Shown in pieces: positions 33,867-45,424 of a DNA stretch of 64,000 nt (position 1 is its first letter; the number at the start of each line of letters is the position of its first letter). The position numbers and the translations under genes were made by a program. The stretch lies in NCBI GenBank assembly GCA_028023455.1, contig JAQFVV010000020.1, forward strand, positions 10,087,092-10,151,091, in the 5' to 3' direction. The notes beneath the pieces are model-generated. The model was not told where the DNA came from. It made no database searches and saw only the letters and a program-made list of their open reading frames with translations. Source of the DNA: Epiperipatus broadwayi. Its lineage: Eukaryota; Onychophora; Udeonychophora; Euonychophora; Peripatidae.

Positions 33867-34023
33867 AATCAATCCATAATAGGATAAGTGAAAAGAAATT
33901 ATAAGACTTCTATGATGAGCAAATTATTCAAAAAAACACTTTTATCCCCAAATTAAGATTTGTACAACAATGCAAATAGAACAATAGAATCTTATCACAT
34001 TTAGTAAAGATCAATTTAGTTAA

Positions 34024-34270
34024 AAGGAGATTTGAATACAGACTTTCAAGCTCTTTCAGCTATCCACTCCATCTTATGTAACTGATATACATAACCACAT
34101 ACACGTGAAAAAGATAATTGATATCCAATATATATACATATTTCGTGATGAACCAGCACTCATCATTTGGATATCATTTACCTTTTTCACATTTATGTGG
34201 TCAAGTGCATTGATTATTTAAGATGGTGGATAACTGAAAAGAGCTTGAAAGTCTGGGTTCAAATCCCCTT
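34024..34270. repeat. Palindrome P10 with hammerhead at its apex
   Basis: The arms 34,024-34,128 and 34,167-34,270 are reverse complements with few mismatches. Their outer ends carry a tRNA-like B-box ('gggttcaaatcccc' on the right, its diverged complement on the left) and a weak A-box about 35 nt inside it. The 38-nt apex is the core of a hammerhead-like motif on the minus strand, so helix I of the ribozyme is continuous with the palindrome arms. Confidence 0.9.
34120..34175 (-). ncRNA. Hammerhead-like motif at palindrome apex (family A)
   Basis: On the minus strand the order is GATATCCAA, ATGATGA, helix II GTGCTGGTTCATCAC, GAAA, a short TA-rich helix III and TTGGATATC. The two 9-mers pair perfectly as helix I. 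The first base of the CUGANGA box (C3) is A here, which should inactivate this copy. The rest of the core is kept. Confidence 0.5.
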
Positions 34271-34774
34271 TTAATTACATCTAAGATTCCGTATATTTGT
34301 ATTTAAATATTAAACTTTAATTTATGAATATAGTTCTCTTATCATTTATTTGTACTTTAGCAGCAAAAATAATGGCTATATTTAATTATCTTACTGTGTG
34401 CACATAATAATATTAATCATAAACCTGAAAGGCAGAGTTAAAGAGCTTATTAAATGTTGCCATTAAAACAAAAAACTAATTTTCAAATGATAAAGGAAGC
34501 AAAAAAATACCACTGGCTAAAATAACATAATCTTAGATATTTCAACATCTTTCACTTTTATGTAGAGTATCAAATATCTTTGTCAAGGTATTGGTTGTAT
34601 GACTTATTTACTGAACTTAATTCATGTATCCATTCTTCATTAACAACAAAAAAAAAATACTGAATAAAAGCAGTTCTGAACATTAAATGGCTAAATCATT
34701 GATCTATGACTTTTTATAATTTTTATAAGTAGAAATTTCTTTTTAAAAAAAAAAATAGATACATTTATATAATG

Positions 34775-35142
34775 CAGGAGTTCCCAACCCTATGCCCACA
34801 GGCACCATGGCGCCCGCAGACCATTTTACATGTGCCCGCCACTATCCGAATACGATAAAAAATTATTTATCTGATACAAATAAATTTAATTTTTTTAATT
34901 TCTTTTAAATTATTGTATTATATTGTAATCAAATTGTAGGGCATACTATACTTTTACAGCGTAAAAATATAAATGTTAATTATATGTTAAAATTTTATTT
35001 TTGAAATAAATATTTTTTTGTACATTATGTGTATTATTAACAATATCCAACTATAAATTTACATTGAAAAAATAAATGGTGCCTGCCACCTGGCCGGTAT
35101 TATAGAATGTGCTCTTAAGTGCAAAAAGGTTGAGGACCCCTG
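34775..35142. mobile_element. hAT-type MITE with perfect 8-bp duplication
   Basis: A 368-bp element with ends 'caggagttcccaaccct' and, from the other side, 'caggggtcctcaacctt'. It is flanked on both sides by ATATAATG (34,767-34,774 and 35,143-35,150). The 8-bp duplication and CAG termini identify the hAT superfamily. There is no coding capacity. Confidence 0.9.
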
Positions 35143-35589
35143 ATATAATGTACCAAAAAAGGATCAATAATGCTAAAATTAAAATGATTTCCAAACAAAA
35201 AATGAGAAGTTGTTTATATATGAAATTATCAATAATCTGTAACTTTTATGATTTTTATTATAACAAATTTGTTTGCATTTATAAATACACATTTTATTCT
35301 TTACTAAAGCTAGACAAACATGAGTTAGTAGTATCAAAACAAACAAAGATTTCCAAGCAAGAAAGCAGAAGTTTTTCATACATAAAACAGCTAAATAAAA
35401 AAATTGTAAATTCTTATGATTTTTATTAGAGATTGTTTATGCTTTTTATTTTAGGTTTTTAATAATTCATTTTTATTTTACCTTAAAATCAAAATGTATA
35501 GCAGTGTTTTTGGAAAGCTTTTATTACTTGTTAGGTAGCATTATTACAACAATTCCGTTTTAAAAAACCAAATTTTTCTTCTTAGATTT

Positions 35590-37585
35590 TAATGCATGTG
35601 TTTGTACAAATAATACACTTTAGCCAAAAGTTATTGGAAATAATGGTATTGTGGCTACAAATTCAAATAGTTTATTATTAAATTTATGCACAACACATGG
35701 AATGACTATCACAAACACTGTTTATGCAGAAAAATATGCTACAAAGAGACATGGATGCATCCATGCTTAAAACAATGGCATTTAATAGATTACAATATAA
35801 TTAGAAATCATAATGCAAGAGAAGTTCACCTTACACAAAATACCATTGATTAGTATGTTCCAAGATTTAAATGATAGTTGCAATACCAAATAGATAATAT
35901 ACCAATCTTATTCAGAAGAAAATTACTAATCTCCAATAGCTATTAAACACAAAAAATACAAATTTGAATCTTCAGGACAGTCATATTACTGAACCATGGA
36001 ATAATTATTTTAAGGAGTATATTATGGATGCATGTAAATCTATTCATAGGCTCCCTAAAAAGAAGGATCAGTCTGCTTTCTAACAATGATTTTATTATTA
36101 GTGGTTTAATTAAAAACAAACCTGTGGTATTCTCTGCTTGACACAATAATAGATTAAATGTCGGAATTCTTAATAAATATAAAGTTCTGAAGGCAGATTA
36201 TTTAATGACGGTATAAAAAAGATTAGTGGATTAAAACTGCTAAGAAGATGCAGACATTCATTGATTGTGCTTATTCTAGACCTTTTTTGATGGATTGGAA
36301 GCAACATATCAACCTATCATAATCCTATTAAATCTAGCAATGACCCTTACTTATAGGATGACAATGATATTTTGAAAAGGTGGAAAGACTATTTTAATCA
36401 TCTTTTGCATAATGGTAACAACAATTTGGATAATGACTATTAATGAATATATCCAACTTGTCTCTTCATTTGAATATGGATAAAGATATCTAGCTTAATT
36501 AAGTCAAACAACTCTTTTTTTTTAAGTATCATAGCATCAGCCGGGACGCGAACCCGGGCAACTGTCTGCAAGTACAAGGCAGTCATGCTGACCTCTCAAC
36601 CACCAATGCAAGACAAGTCTTAAAAATTAAAAAGGTTTAAAATATGGAAGTGATATATTATTTTAAAAATATTTGAATTTTTTAGAAATATCTGAGCCCA
36701 AAAAGTTGTGTCTTCAGATCTTAAAGAATCTTTTATTGTTCCAAGTTTTAAAAACAATGGGAATAGACAAGATTAAGTTAATAATCATAGAAAATCATTA
36801 TTATTCACTATAGCAAAAATACTTTCAAGAGTTTTGTTGAATAGTTTGCTTCTAGATATAGATAAATGATTACAAACTTAATGAAGTTTTAAAAAATCAG
36901 GAAGTATCATAGATGTCATTTTTGTCACAAGGCAAATGCAAAAAAAAAAGTTTCAGGAACAAAGGAGTGATTTATATATAGCTTTTATTGATTTGATCAA
37001 TACACTTGATTCAGTTAACAGGAGATCTATGGCATTATATGAAATTAGTTGATTGTCCACCAAAATTAATTCATATATAGATTTTGCATGATGGAGAGAG
37101 GAAGTGTTATTACAGGTGAAAAATCTGAGGCATTTGAAATGGACATTGGTATTAAACAAGGATGTGTACTTGCCCCAACATTGTCTTCAATTTTTATGAC
37201 AATGGTCTGTGAAATTGTTTATAGGAAGCTTAATAAGATAGGAATAAAGATACAAGTTTGATGGTGAAATTTTTAACTTGAACTAGTTAACAGCAAAAAC
37301 AAGAACTTCATCTTCTTGTATTCTGGATTTACAGTATGTTGATGATTGTGCTATTTTTATCAGTTCACAAGACAATTTACAGAATATTCTTTATGGTTTG
37401 CTTGCAATTTATAAAGATCTCAGTTTATTAATTAATGTTCAAAAACTCAAGTTTTTTATCTGCCAATGATGGAAGAAAAATCCTCAATAACTTTCAGCTT
37501 ATGTGGCTATCAACTTGAGAATGTAAATCTGTTTAAATAAATATCTTGGTAATTTTATAAGAAGTGGACTTAGATGTTGATACCT
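35590..37585 (+). pseudogene. Decayed CR1/Jockey-like LINE, copy b
   Basis: Readable blocks in order: endonuclease 'DFNACV' near 35,586; 'TWMHPCLKQWHLIDY' near 35,751; a 'LKRWKDYFNHLL' linker block near 36,375; reverse transcriptase 'IKQGCVLAPTL' near 37,152; and the catalytic 'YVDDCAIF' near 37,335, then 'KYLGNF' near 37,540. Frames change repeatedly and stops are frequent. A SINE is inserted at 36,515-36,620. The 3' end is cut near 37,585, where a hAT-like element begins. Confidence 0.7.
36515..36620 (-). mobile_element. tRNA-derived SINE, copy b
   Basis: On the minus strand 36,609 to 36,534 has a 7-bp acceptor pairing (GCATTGG with CTGATGC, two G-U), a D-arm-like stretch, an enlarged anticodon arm and an intact T arm (CCGGG/CCCGG with loop TTCGCGT). 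A run of about nine A follows the 3' end. It resembles copy a at 7,550-7,660, including 'GCTATGA' after the tRNA part. It sits inside the LINE copy. Confidence 0.75.
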
Positions 37586-37589
37586 AACA

Positions 37590-38331
37590 CAGCTTCCAAA
37601 CTTTATTTGAAGGGCCAGATAATAAATTTTAAGAATCTTTATGGGCCATTAAAAAAAAATACAAGACCATGTGTAAATAAAATAGACATAAACAATGCAT
37701 ATAAAACATTTATTTAAAATGAAATAAAAATGCATACTTTTATGGATTAGACTGACATAATAAGTGTTAAATTAATTTATTTTGGTATACCATTATTTTA
37801 AAAATCATTATAGTGGCAGCTGATTTAATCACTAGAAAAATAATGGTTAAATTTGAAAGGAATATAGTTAATAAAATTGTATTTTTTAAATATTTTTATG
37901 AAATTACAAAATAATTAAAATCTTTATGCTTAATTTTGATACTTTCTGTGGTCTGTATGTGTAATTTTTAACATTTTTCATAGAAAATTTTTTCTCCTCC
38001 ATCATCTCTTTTTATGAAATGTTCTATTATTTCAATTTAAACAATTTTTAACTTTAAAAAAAATGTTATTTGTGTGCTAAGAAAAAAATAATATTTTTGT
38101 TTTTCTGTACAAAAATAAAAATTTTTACTAGCTTGCATAAGCATCTAGTTTTTTTAGTTTCACTTTCTGCTTGCAAACATTATATAATTGAAAAATTTTG
38201 TTGACTGTAACAGAATTCAAAAAATAATATTCGACTATGTTTTGACTATAACAAGATGTTTTCATTCCAAGCAGAATGGGGTGTCATGAGCCAGATAAAA
38301 TTATCTCGCAGGGAATAGTTTGCTGACAACA
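37590..38331. mobile_element. Probable non-autonomous hAT-like element
   Basis: The left end begins 'cagcttccaaact' and carries 'gaagggccagataa' shortly after. The right end carries the complementary-type words 'gagccagataaaatt' and 'tagtttgctgac'. Such 'gggccagat' and 'caaact' ends are familiar from hAT-derived repeats. No target-site duplication is visible, so boundaries are tentative. Confidence 0.4.
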
Positions 38332-38339
38332 TATTTTTT

Positions 38340-39560
38340 GTTGTCAGGAAAATACAAGAAAAATGTCAGGAACAAAAAAAGCAATTTATATATTGCTTTT
38401 ATTGATTTACTCAAGGCATTTGACTGAAGTAATAAACAGATCTATGTCATTGTTTGAAATAATTTGGGTGTCCATCAAAATTTATTCATATTATATATAT
38501 ATAGTTTTTATATGATGCAATGAACAAAGTATTATTACTATAGGGTAAAAAACTAGGCATTTGAAACGAAAACTATTCTTAAACAATGATATGTACTTTC
38601 TTCAACACTGTTTTCAATTTTTGGACAATGGTCTTTGGAAATGTTTATAGATGGGTTAATAAAACAAGAATCAAGATATGATACATATTTGATTGGTGAA
38701 ATTTTTAATTTGAATTGATTAAAAGTAAAAACAAGAATTTTTACTTCTTGCACTCAGAGTTTAATGTATGCTGATATGTTGTCCAGTTCAAAAGATGACT
38801 TACAAAATATACTTAATCTTCTAAACATAGCATAAAAAGATATTAGTTTATCAAAAAATGTTTAAAAAAACCAACAACTCAAATTCCTTATCAATTAGTG
38901 ACAGAAGAAAAATCCTTAATAATTTTTAACCTGAATGGTTACCAATTTAAGAATATACTGTTTACTGCTTTTAATAAGTTAAAAGGTACAGTCTTCGTCA
39001 CAGAGAAATTACTACTGCAACTAAATTAGCTATATATAAAGCTGTTATTTTATCTAAATTATTGTATGGATTTGAAACTTGGACACTCTACTGGTGCAAT
39101 ACAAAGGCATAAGAAAATTTCATTATGAATGCTCTGAAAGATTTTTAAAATAAGATGGCAAGATCATAAAACCAATCAATGTTCTTCAGGTTGTTCGATG
39201 TGATAGAATCCATTATTCTAAAATCACATCTTTATTGTATTTCACATGTATAATGAATGAATAATGGAAGATGAAAATGTATTTCAGAATGAATTTGAGC
39301 ATGTTTTTTGTAGGAGAAGTAGACCTTCTACAGAAGTGCAATGCCAGTTGTTTCCATTGGGAAGATTTATGACAGAGAATAGAATACTGTGGCAAGAAAC
39401 AATTAGATATAGTGTTGAAATATTTCAGAAAAAAACGTTTTCTACTGAATAAATTAAAAAACAACATAAAATATGGTATAAACAGAAAAATGGGCTAACA
39501 TATTCTCTATGTGAACACATTGTGGTTCACAGATTGGTTTAGTCATCATCATACTTATTT
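38340..39560 (+). pseudogene. Decayed CR1/Jockey-like LINE, copy c (3' half)
   Basis: It starts in the reverse transcriptase ('YIAFIDL..AFD' type block near 38,390) and overlaps the corresponding region of copy b, so it is a separate insertion of the same family. Later blocks include 'KLLYGFETWTL' near 39,055 and 'DRRKILNNF' near 38,900. A C-terminal cysteine/histidine segment near 39,510-39,560 looks like a degraded zinc finger ('HCGSQIGL'). It has many stops and frameshifts. Confidence 0.65.
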
Positions 39561-39734
39561 CTAGATTCATTTTTTTTCTCTATCTCTTTTCTTCATGCAG
39601 AGTTAGAATGACTATATTTGTTTGAATGTAGTTGTTTATTTTTTTATTACAAACAATTGGGTATACCCAACAACTGTTCAATAAGTACACAAATGATCTC
39701 AAATCATTAATAAGCATGTATTTAAAATTAACAC

Positions 39735-39975
39735 AGTTGTGGGGCGAGTGGTTTGAAGCCTATCCATTAAAGTATTTTAATATAAGCTGAGCATTGATTG
39801 TATATATGTGTGGAGATGATAATCTGGACCAACTGACGAGTGCTGGTTGAGGATGAAATATGTATATTGGTGATTATTTATCTTTTCGACATTTGTATGA
39901 TCAAATGTATCAGCAGTATGAGATAGCATGGATAGTTGAGGGTCGTGTGAAAGTCTGAGTTCAAATCCCCTATAT
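39735..39975 (+). repeat. Single arm of the P6 hammerhead repeat
   Basis: It matches the right arm of palindrome P6 from 'gtggggcgagtggtttgaagcc' to 'gagttcaaatcccc', including the hammerhead segment, the A-box-like 'tagcatggatagttgaggg' and the B-box-like end. Here there is no inverted partner, showing that the repeat also occurs as a monomer. Confidence 0.9.
39815..39882 (+). ncRNA. Hammerhead ribozyme candidate, core intact (family A)
   Basis: GGACCAA-CTGACGA (39,833-39,839; position 7 is variable in hammerheads) is followed by the helix II segment GTGCTGGTTGAGGAT. Then come GAAA (39,855-39,858), the small helix III TA-TGTA-TA and TTGGTGATTATTTATC. ACCAA pairs with TTGGT, and after a small internal loop GATGATAATC pairs with GATTATTTATC. 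The predicted cleavage triplet is AUA. All invariant core bases are present. Helix II has one mismatch. Confidence 0.6.
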
Positions 39976-42127
39976 ATTACATATTAGAGTGCACGTATGA
40001 AAAAGCCTATATTGTAGGAAAAATTCATATATTAAAACATAGTAAAAAAAATAATTTCCATGTATATAAAATAAGTATATAGGATTCAGTATTATACATG
40101 GATTCAAGCACCGGTACTTGTGTACTAAACATGCAACGAAGAGAAGATAGGAGGCCTTTTCACATTCTTATCACTATCCCGATATCTTTTGAATGTTATT
40201 TTGCCAACCATTTACAAAGCTATCAAACATGGTATCATATATAGAGTAGTTAATTCACATCTCCTTTACTGGTGTCAATTTTTGCAATAATTTTCAAATC
40301 ATTATTTTGTTTACTTTTTTATTTTTTTTAATTCCATTTTTATAGATAACTTTGAAGCTGTAGTCATAGAAACAGAATTCTATTCCGACTTTCTTTGTGT
40401 AAATAAAAAAAAAATTAAGCTAATTTATTTTTTTAAATACTCCGTTTATCTTTAGATTAAGTATTATTATATGACTTCTAATCAGGCAAAAGAAAGGTGA
40501 AAAAAAAAAGAATCTTGCTAATCAGACTTAACGTCTTTCTGGTAAGGAGTTTCTAGCGATTTCTCATTCTTTCCTTATCTAGCAACAAAAAAACATCTAG
40601 AAATCCATTTATTTATCCAATATTTGTTTGAATAGCTAATTGACTTTGAGCTGGTTAAATCCTAAAGCTTTTGAACTTGAAAAAAATTTACTTTTCTTGG
40701 CAAAGATTCACCCCCAAATTGTGGGAAAGGAAGCAGATGCATCTCATATTAATAAAATAAAATTGTATCAAGATGTTAAAATAAGTTTGTTTTTTTTTAA
40801 ATTCCAGTGGAGCAATAAATCAATGCTTTGCTGAATTAACTATTTTGGTGAATTTAAGATCACGTAGCAATAATTCAATTCTTCCCCCTCATTAAAATAA
40901 TCATTTCCATTATTAAATAATTCTGTCAAAGGTGAGTTAAGTATCTAGACAAAAGCATCTGACATCGATAGTGGTAGTTTGCATCCGGCTGTCTCTCTTT
41001 TAACGTAATTTAGTATAGTACCTCTAAATTAAAAAGAATCTACGAATTGTTTCGACAGTTATTAGAATTCTAATTTTACCCACGCTAATTATTTATATTG
41101 AGTTTTCAATTTTATTATTTATAAAATACATTCTAACTTAGAAACATTTTGATAAATGCTTGAATTAAAATAATTGTTATATTTCAAACAAGGACTAACA
41201 GTAAATTATTCATTAACGATATATAATATCACGTGATTTGGAAACTTTTACATTTAGTCAATAAAAAAATTGTAGACACTTTTCTAAGAAAAGACTAGCC
41301 CATTCTTTTATTGATGGAACTAAATAGTAAGCTTTACCTTAAAATCACTGACTTCATAAAAAAATACCCCGGGGATGTAAAGACACTAACCAAAATCTAA
41401 AATCAATACAAAAAAAAATCCATGAATTATGAAAACAATTTATGCTGAAGACATTTTAACTAGAAAATATATATGTGTTCGTGGTGAGAAACTCACTAGG
41501 AAAAGAACTTCCTTTTGAAGCATCAAGCAGCTAAATTACTTTTTTTTTATTTTTCCAAAAATATAGATGCACAAGTATATATATATTTAGTATTTCGAAA
41601 ACATATTTCTCAATATATATTTTTTAAAAACTATCTCTTAAAATAAAATCATGGCATAGAGAAGAAAAAAAAAGTCCAAACATATAATCTTCGTAGAAAC
41701 GACATTTACAGGAAATAAGATTCAGAGGATCTATGGGAATAACTTGGGTGGTCTTTGTTTATTTGTTTCTAAGCAACAACCGCCATGTATCTAGAAACAT
41801 GCTCAGAATATTAAACGATGCCAGATTTCATACAAATTTTATGAAGTTTAATCAAATCCGGATGATAAACAACTTCCTAAACTAAATGTTAAACAATTAA
41901 TTTGTACTTGTCGCACAAGCGAAATTTAAAGTGGAAAAATGATCAACTAGTAAACACACTTGATGATTTTATTAAATATACACACACACTATATATATTG
42001 TTACAAATGTAATAGTTAGCCACTACTATTTAGTCACATCTTCACGTGAAAATGATGAGCAATTTTTGGGTCTTGGTACTTACTTGATATCTAAATATAT
42101 TGCAGTCATTTTAAATAATGGTACCGT
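39976..42127. other. Spacer with weak exon candidates
   Basis: Mostly AT-rich. At 40,640-40,834 a frame of 64 codons, GC-richer than average, encodes 'NPKAFELEKNLLFLAKIHPQ' but lacks clear splice sites and a usable start, so it is not called. At 41,728-41,883 a 51-codon frame starts with a hydrophobic N-terminus ('MGITWVVFVYLFLS'), also unsupported. Confidence 0.35.
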
Positions 42128-42465
42128 AGTTCAAGCATGGCTGCAGAGAGGAGTTTTGCTATTAACTGAAAGGAGACCCTTTGATTCCTCTTGGAGGCCT
42201 TAAAGGAACCGAGCAGGGCAAATTCCTAATGTCCACTCCATACGTTCTTGTCGTTGCAGCTGTTATTACTATGTGATTATTCATATAGTATACGAACATG
42301 GATGGGCTGCTCACCAACACGCATTAGCCAGCGTGATGAGTTTATTGGCTTTTTACCTCTGAGTTTAAGATCAAGAAACACCATGGTCTTTCTTCTCAGT
42401 GCCTGATAAGGCAGAATGAATGTTTGTGTAAAGGATAAATATTTTCCCAATACATATATACAATT

Positions 42466-43065
42466 ATGACAGACAAAAATAAAGCATGGCCCTTATTCCC
42501 AGGAGGCTGTAAAGTCACCAACCAAGGCAGCAGTTGGTGGCCGAAGGCGGAGGGTGCTAAGAATCCCCTGATTGCGGACCCAGGCTGCCATTTGATGACG
42601 ACTTTTTATTTAGGTACTTACAACTGCAGATCACTTTCAAGTGAAGGAAGATTGCAAGAATTAGAAGAAGAACTCTCTTATATTAAATGGGACATTATTG
42701 GACTTTGTGAAGTTAGAAGAAAAGGTGAAGAGACAATTGATTTAAAAAGTGGACATATACTCTATTATAAAGGCACAAATATTGGAAATGCAAGTGGAGT
42801 AGGATTCATTATAAATAAAAAGTGGAAGAACAATATTGTGGAGATTGATGGTGTATCGGACAGAGTGGCAAGATTAGTTATACAACTTAATAGCAGATAC
42901 CAAATGCAGATAATTCAGGTTTATGCCCCAACAAGTTCTCATAGTGATGAAGTAGTAGAAGATTTTTATATGGATGTACAAAAGGCTTTTGATCAGAGTA
43001 AACACCATTTTAAAATTGTTATGGGAGACTTTAATGCTAGAATTGGTAAAAAAAATGAAAGATGA
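42466..43065 (+). CDS. LINE apurinic-type endonuclease domain (5' part of broken ORF)
   Basis: 199 codons from the first ATG. The endonuclease fold begins at about residue 45 ('LGTYNCRSL'). A catalytic glutamate lies in the 'CEVRRKGEE' block near residue 80, and the 'MGDFNARIGK' block near the end supplies the catalytic Asp and Asn. The product nicks target DNA to prime reverse transcription. The frame ends prematurely because a run of A at 43,048-43,055 is one base too long or short relative to copy 2. In copy 2 the same region reads through in one frame. The original protein would continue directly into the next frame and total nearly 1,000 residues, the normal RTE length. Confidence 0.9.
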   Translation: MTDKNKAWPLFPGGCKVTNQGSSWWPKAEGAKNPLIADPGCHLMTTFYLGTYNCRSLSSEGRLQELEEELSYIKWDIIGLCEVRRKGEETIDLKSGHILYYKGTNIGNASGVGFIINKKWKNNIVEIDGVSDRVARLVIQLNSRYQMQIIQVYAPTSSHSDEVVEDFYMDVQKAFDQSKHHFKIVMGDFNARIGKKNER

Positions 43066-45424
43066 AAGTGCTGTGGGTAATTTTGGTTATGGTAATAGAA
43101 ATGAGAGAGGACATAGACTTGTGGAGTTTGCAGAAAAAGAAAAACTTTATATTATGAATTCTTTTTTTGAGAAAAATGTTAAAAGGAAATGGACATGGAA
43201 GCATCCAAATGAAGGTACAGCAGAATTGGATTATATTTTGACTAACAGGAAGTACATATTTCAAGATTGTAATGTTCTTAATAAATTTAACACAGGAAGT
43301 GATCATCGATTAGTAAGGTGTAAGATACGTGTTAATGTAAAACTAGAGAGACAAAAATTATTAAGAAAAACAATATTTACAGTTGATATTCCTAATCTTC
43401 AGAAACATTCTAATGAATTTAAATTAGAACTTACAAATCGGTTTCAAGTATTAGTAGATTTTGAACATGATTCAGATTTGAAGGAAATTAATATGAAAAT
43501 AACTGATACACTTTTGAAAACTGCAACAAAGATAGCTGGTAGAAAGAAACAGCAATTGACCAATAAAATTTCTACTGAGACTAGAGGATTTATGAAGAAA
43601 AGAAGGAACATGAAGATATACAAAAATGATGCATTAAAAAGAATTGAATATCTCGAATTTTGTAAAATGGTGCAGAAAAGAGTTGAAAAGGATATAAGAA
43701 AGTATAACTGTGAACTAGCAAGGAAAGCTGTAGAAAAAAATAAAAGTCTTAAGAATGTAAAACAACATTTTGGTATCGGTAGGAAATGTATATCTGCAAT
43801 AAGAAAAAAAGGTGGAATTATTACTAAAAGGAGAGATGACATCATGAAATTGGTAGAAGATTTTTATCAAGAATTATATAGTAATAAAGAACAAGTACCT
43901 CCTATATCTATTACATCTTCCAAATTGCCCAGAATTTTAAATGAAGAAGTGAGACATGCAATTAAATGTATGAAGAAAGAAAAGGCTCCAGGTAATGATG
44001 GAATTATAATTGATATATTAAAAGAAGCAGGTGAAGAAATAGAAATTTTTTTAGCAAAGTTATATACCAAATGTCTAAATGATAAAGATGTACCGGATGA
44101 TTGGAAGAATGCAGTAATAATATTAATATTTAAAAAAGGTGATAAAGAAGATATTAGAAATTACAGACCTATCAGCCTTTTATCAGTTTTATATAAAAAT
44201 TTTACCAAGATAATTACTACTCGTCTACAGAGAACATTGGATTTCCACCAACCAAGAGAACAAGCCGGATTTAAAAGTGGTTTTAGTACAGTAGATCATA
44301 TCCAGGTATTGAGAGAAGTTATAGAAAGGACAAATGAATATGAGTTGCCATTATGCTTAGGATTTGTAGATTATGAAAAGGCATTTGATTCTATAAACAT
44401 TTCTTCAGTGATTAAAGCATTAGATCATCAAGGTATAGATCCAGGATATTGTCATATTTTAAAGAATATTTATAAAAATGCAACAGCAACAATTAGATTA
44501 CATAATGACACTGGGAAAGTCAACACTGAGAAAGGTGTAAGACAAGGTGACTCCATATCTCCAAAACTTTTTACAGCAGTGCTGCATGAAGTATTTTGTG
44601 GATTAAAATGGGAAACTAAAGGAGTGAAAGTAAATGGTGATTATTTAAGTCATTTAGATTTTGCAGATGATGTAGTTGTTTTTTCAAATAATGCTTCAGA
44701 TCTGCAGGAAATGTTGCAGGAATTATCAGATGAAAGTAGGAAAGTAGGACTAAAGATAAATGTTAAAAAGACTAAAGTAATGTTTAATCGATTTGCTCAA
44801 AATATGAAAATAAAGATTGATTATGATGAATTAGAAGAAATTAACAGTTACAAATACCTTGGTCAGATTATTAATACAGATGGAAATATAATGGAGGAAA
44901 TTAATCATAGAATTAAACTTGGTTGGAGTGCTTTTGGTAGAAATAACTTGATACTAAAAGGAAATATGCCTATGTGTTTGAAAAGGAAAGTTTTTAACAA
45001 ATGTGTTTTGCCAGTTCTTACTTATGGATCTGAGACTTGGACACTTAATAGAAGAGCAATTCAGAGACTTCAGACCACTCAAAGAAGTATGGAGAGATGT
45101 ATGTTGGGAGTAACAAGAAGAGATCGTAAACGCAATGTATGGGTAAGAGAACAAACAAGTGTTACTGACCTCATTGAAAAAATTAAAAGATTGAAGTGGA
45201 GTTGGGCTGGACATATTGTTAGAAGAGATGATAATAGATGGACAATTGAAATTTTAAACTGGATTCCAAGAGATTGTAAAAGACCCAGAAAGAGACCACA
45301 TGTGAGATGGATGGATGAAATAAGAAAGTGTGCAGGGGTGATGTGGAGAAGAGAAGCTAAAGATTGGAGAAGATGGATTAAACTTGGAGAGATCTTCATC
45401 CTGCAGTGGATTGATAACGGTTGA
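42974..45424 (+). CDS. LINE endonuclease end plus reverse transcriptase
   Basis: An 816-codon frame. The first 25 or so codons are out-of-frame overlap with the upstream ORF; true homology starts after the A-run. Residues 80-115 complete the endonuclease, with 'LDYIL' and the catalytic 'SDHRLV'. The reverse transcriptase spans about residues 340-640: 'NYRPISLL' (396-403), 'FVDYEKAFDS' (464-473), 'RQGDSISPKL' (523-532) and the catalytic 'FADD' (563-566). The C-terminal part includes 'YKYLGQII' and 'WAGHIVRRDD'. All key residues are present. The protein class is often annotated in animal genomes as craniofacial development protein 2-like, which is a transposon artefact. Confidence 0.93.
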   Translation: MYKRLLIRVNTILKLLWETLMLELVKKMKDESAVGNFGYGNRNERGHRLVEFAEKEKLYIMNSFFEKNVKRKWTWKHPNEGTAELDYILTNRKYIFQDCNVLNKFNTGSDHRLVRCKIRVNVKLERQKLLRKTIFTVDIPNLQKHSNEFKLELTNRFQVLVDFEHDSDLKEINMKITDTLLKTATKIAGRKKQQLTNKISTETRGFMKKRRNMKIYKNDALKRIEYLEFCKMVQKRVEKDIRKYNCELARKAVEKNKSLKNVKQHFGIGRKCISAIRKKGGIITKRRDDIMKLVEDFYQELYSNKEQVPPISITSSKLPRILNEEVRHAIKCMKKEKAPGNDGIIIDILKEAGEEIEIFLAKLYTKCLNDKDVPDDWKNAVIILIFKKGDKEDIRNYRPISLLSVLYKNFTKIITTRLQRTLDFHQPREQAGFKSGFSTVDHIQVLREVIERTNEYELPLCLGFVDYEKAFDSINISSVIKALDHQGIDPGYCHILKNIYKNATATIRLHNDTGKVNTEKGVRQGDSISPKLFTAVLHEVFCGLKWETKGVKVNGDYLSHLDFADDVVVFSNNASDLQEMLQELSDESRKVGLKINVKKTKVMFNRFAQNMKIKIDYDELEEINSYKYLGQIINTDGNIMEEINHRIKLGWSAFGRNNLILKGNMPMCLKRKVFNKCVLPVLTYGSETWTLNRRAIQRLQTTQRSMERCMLGVTRRDRKRNVWVREQTSVTDLIEKIKRLKWSWAGHIVRRDDNRWTIEILNWIPRDCKRPRKRPHVRWMDEIRKCAGVMWRREAKDWRRWIKLGEIFILQWIDNG

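Noticed and set aside
40640-40834. 64-codon frame of balanced composition
   Set aside because: Lacks an ATG start and convincing splice sites; kept only as a note in the spacer entry.
42466-45424. Host craniofacial development protein 2-like gene
   Set aside because: Target-site duplications, endonuclease plus reverse transcriptase domains and multiple copies show it is a retrotransposon.
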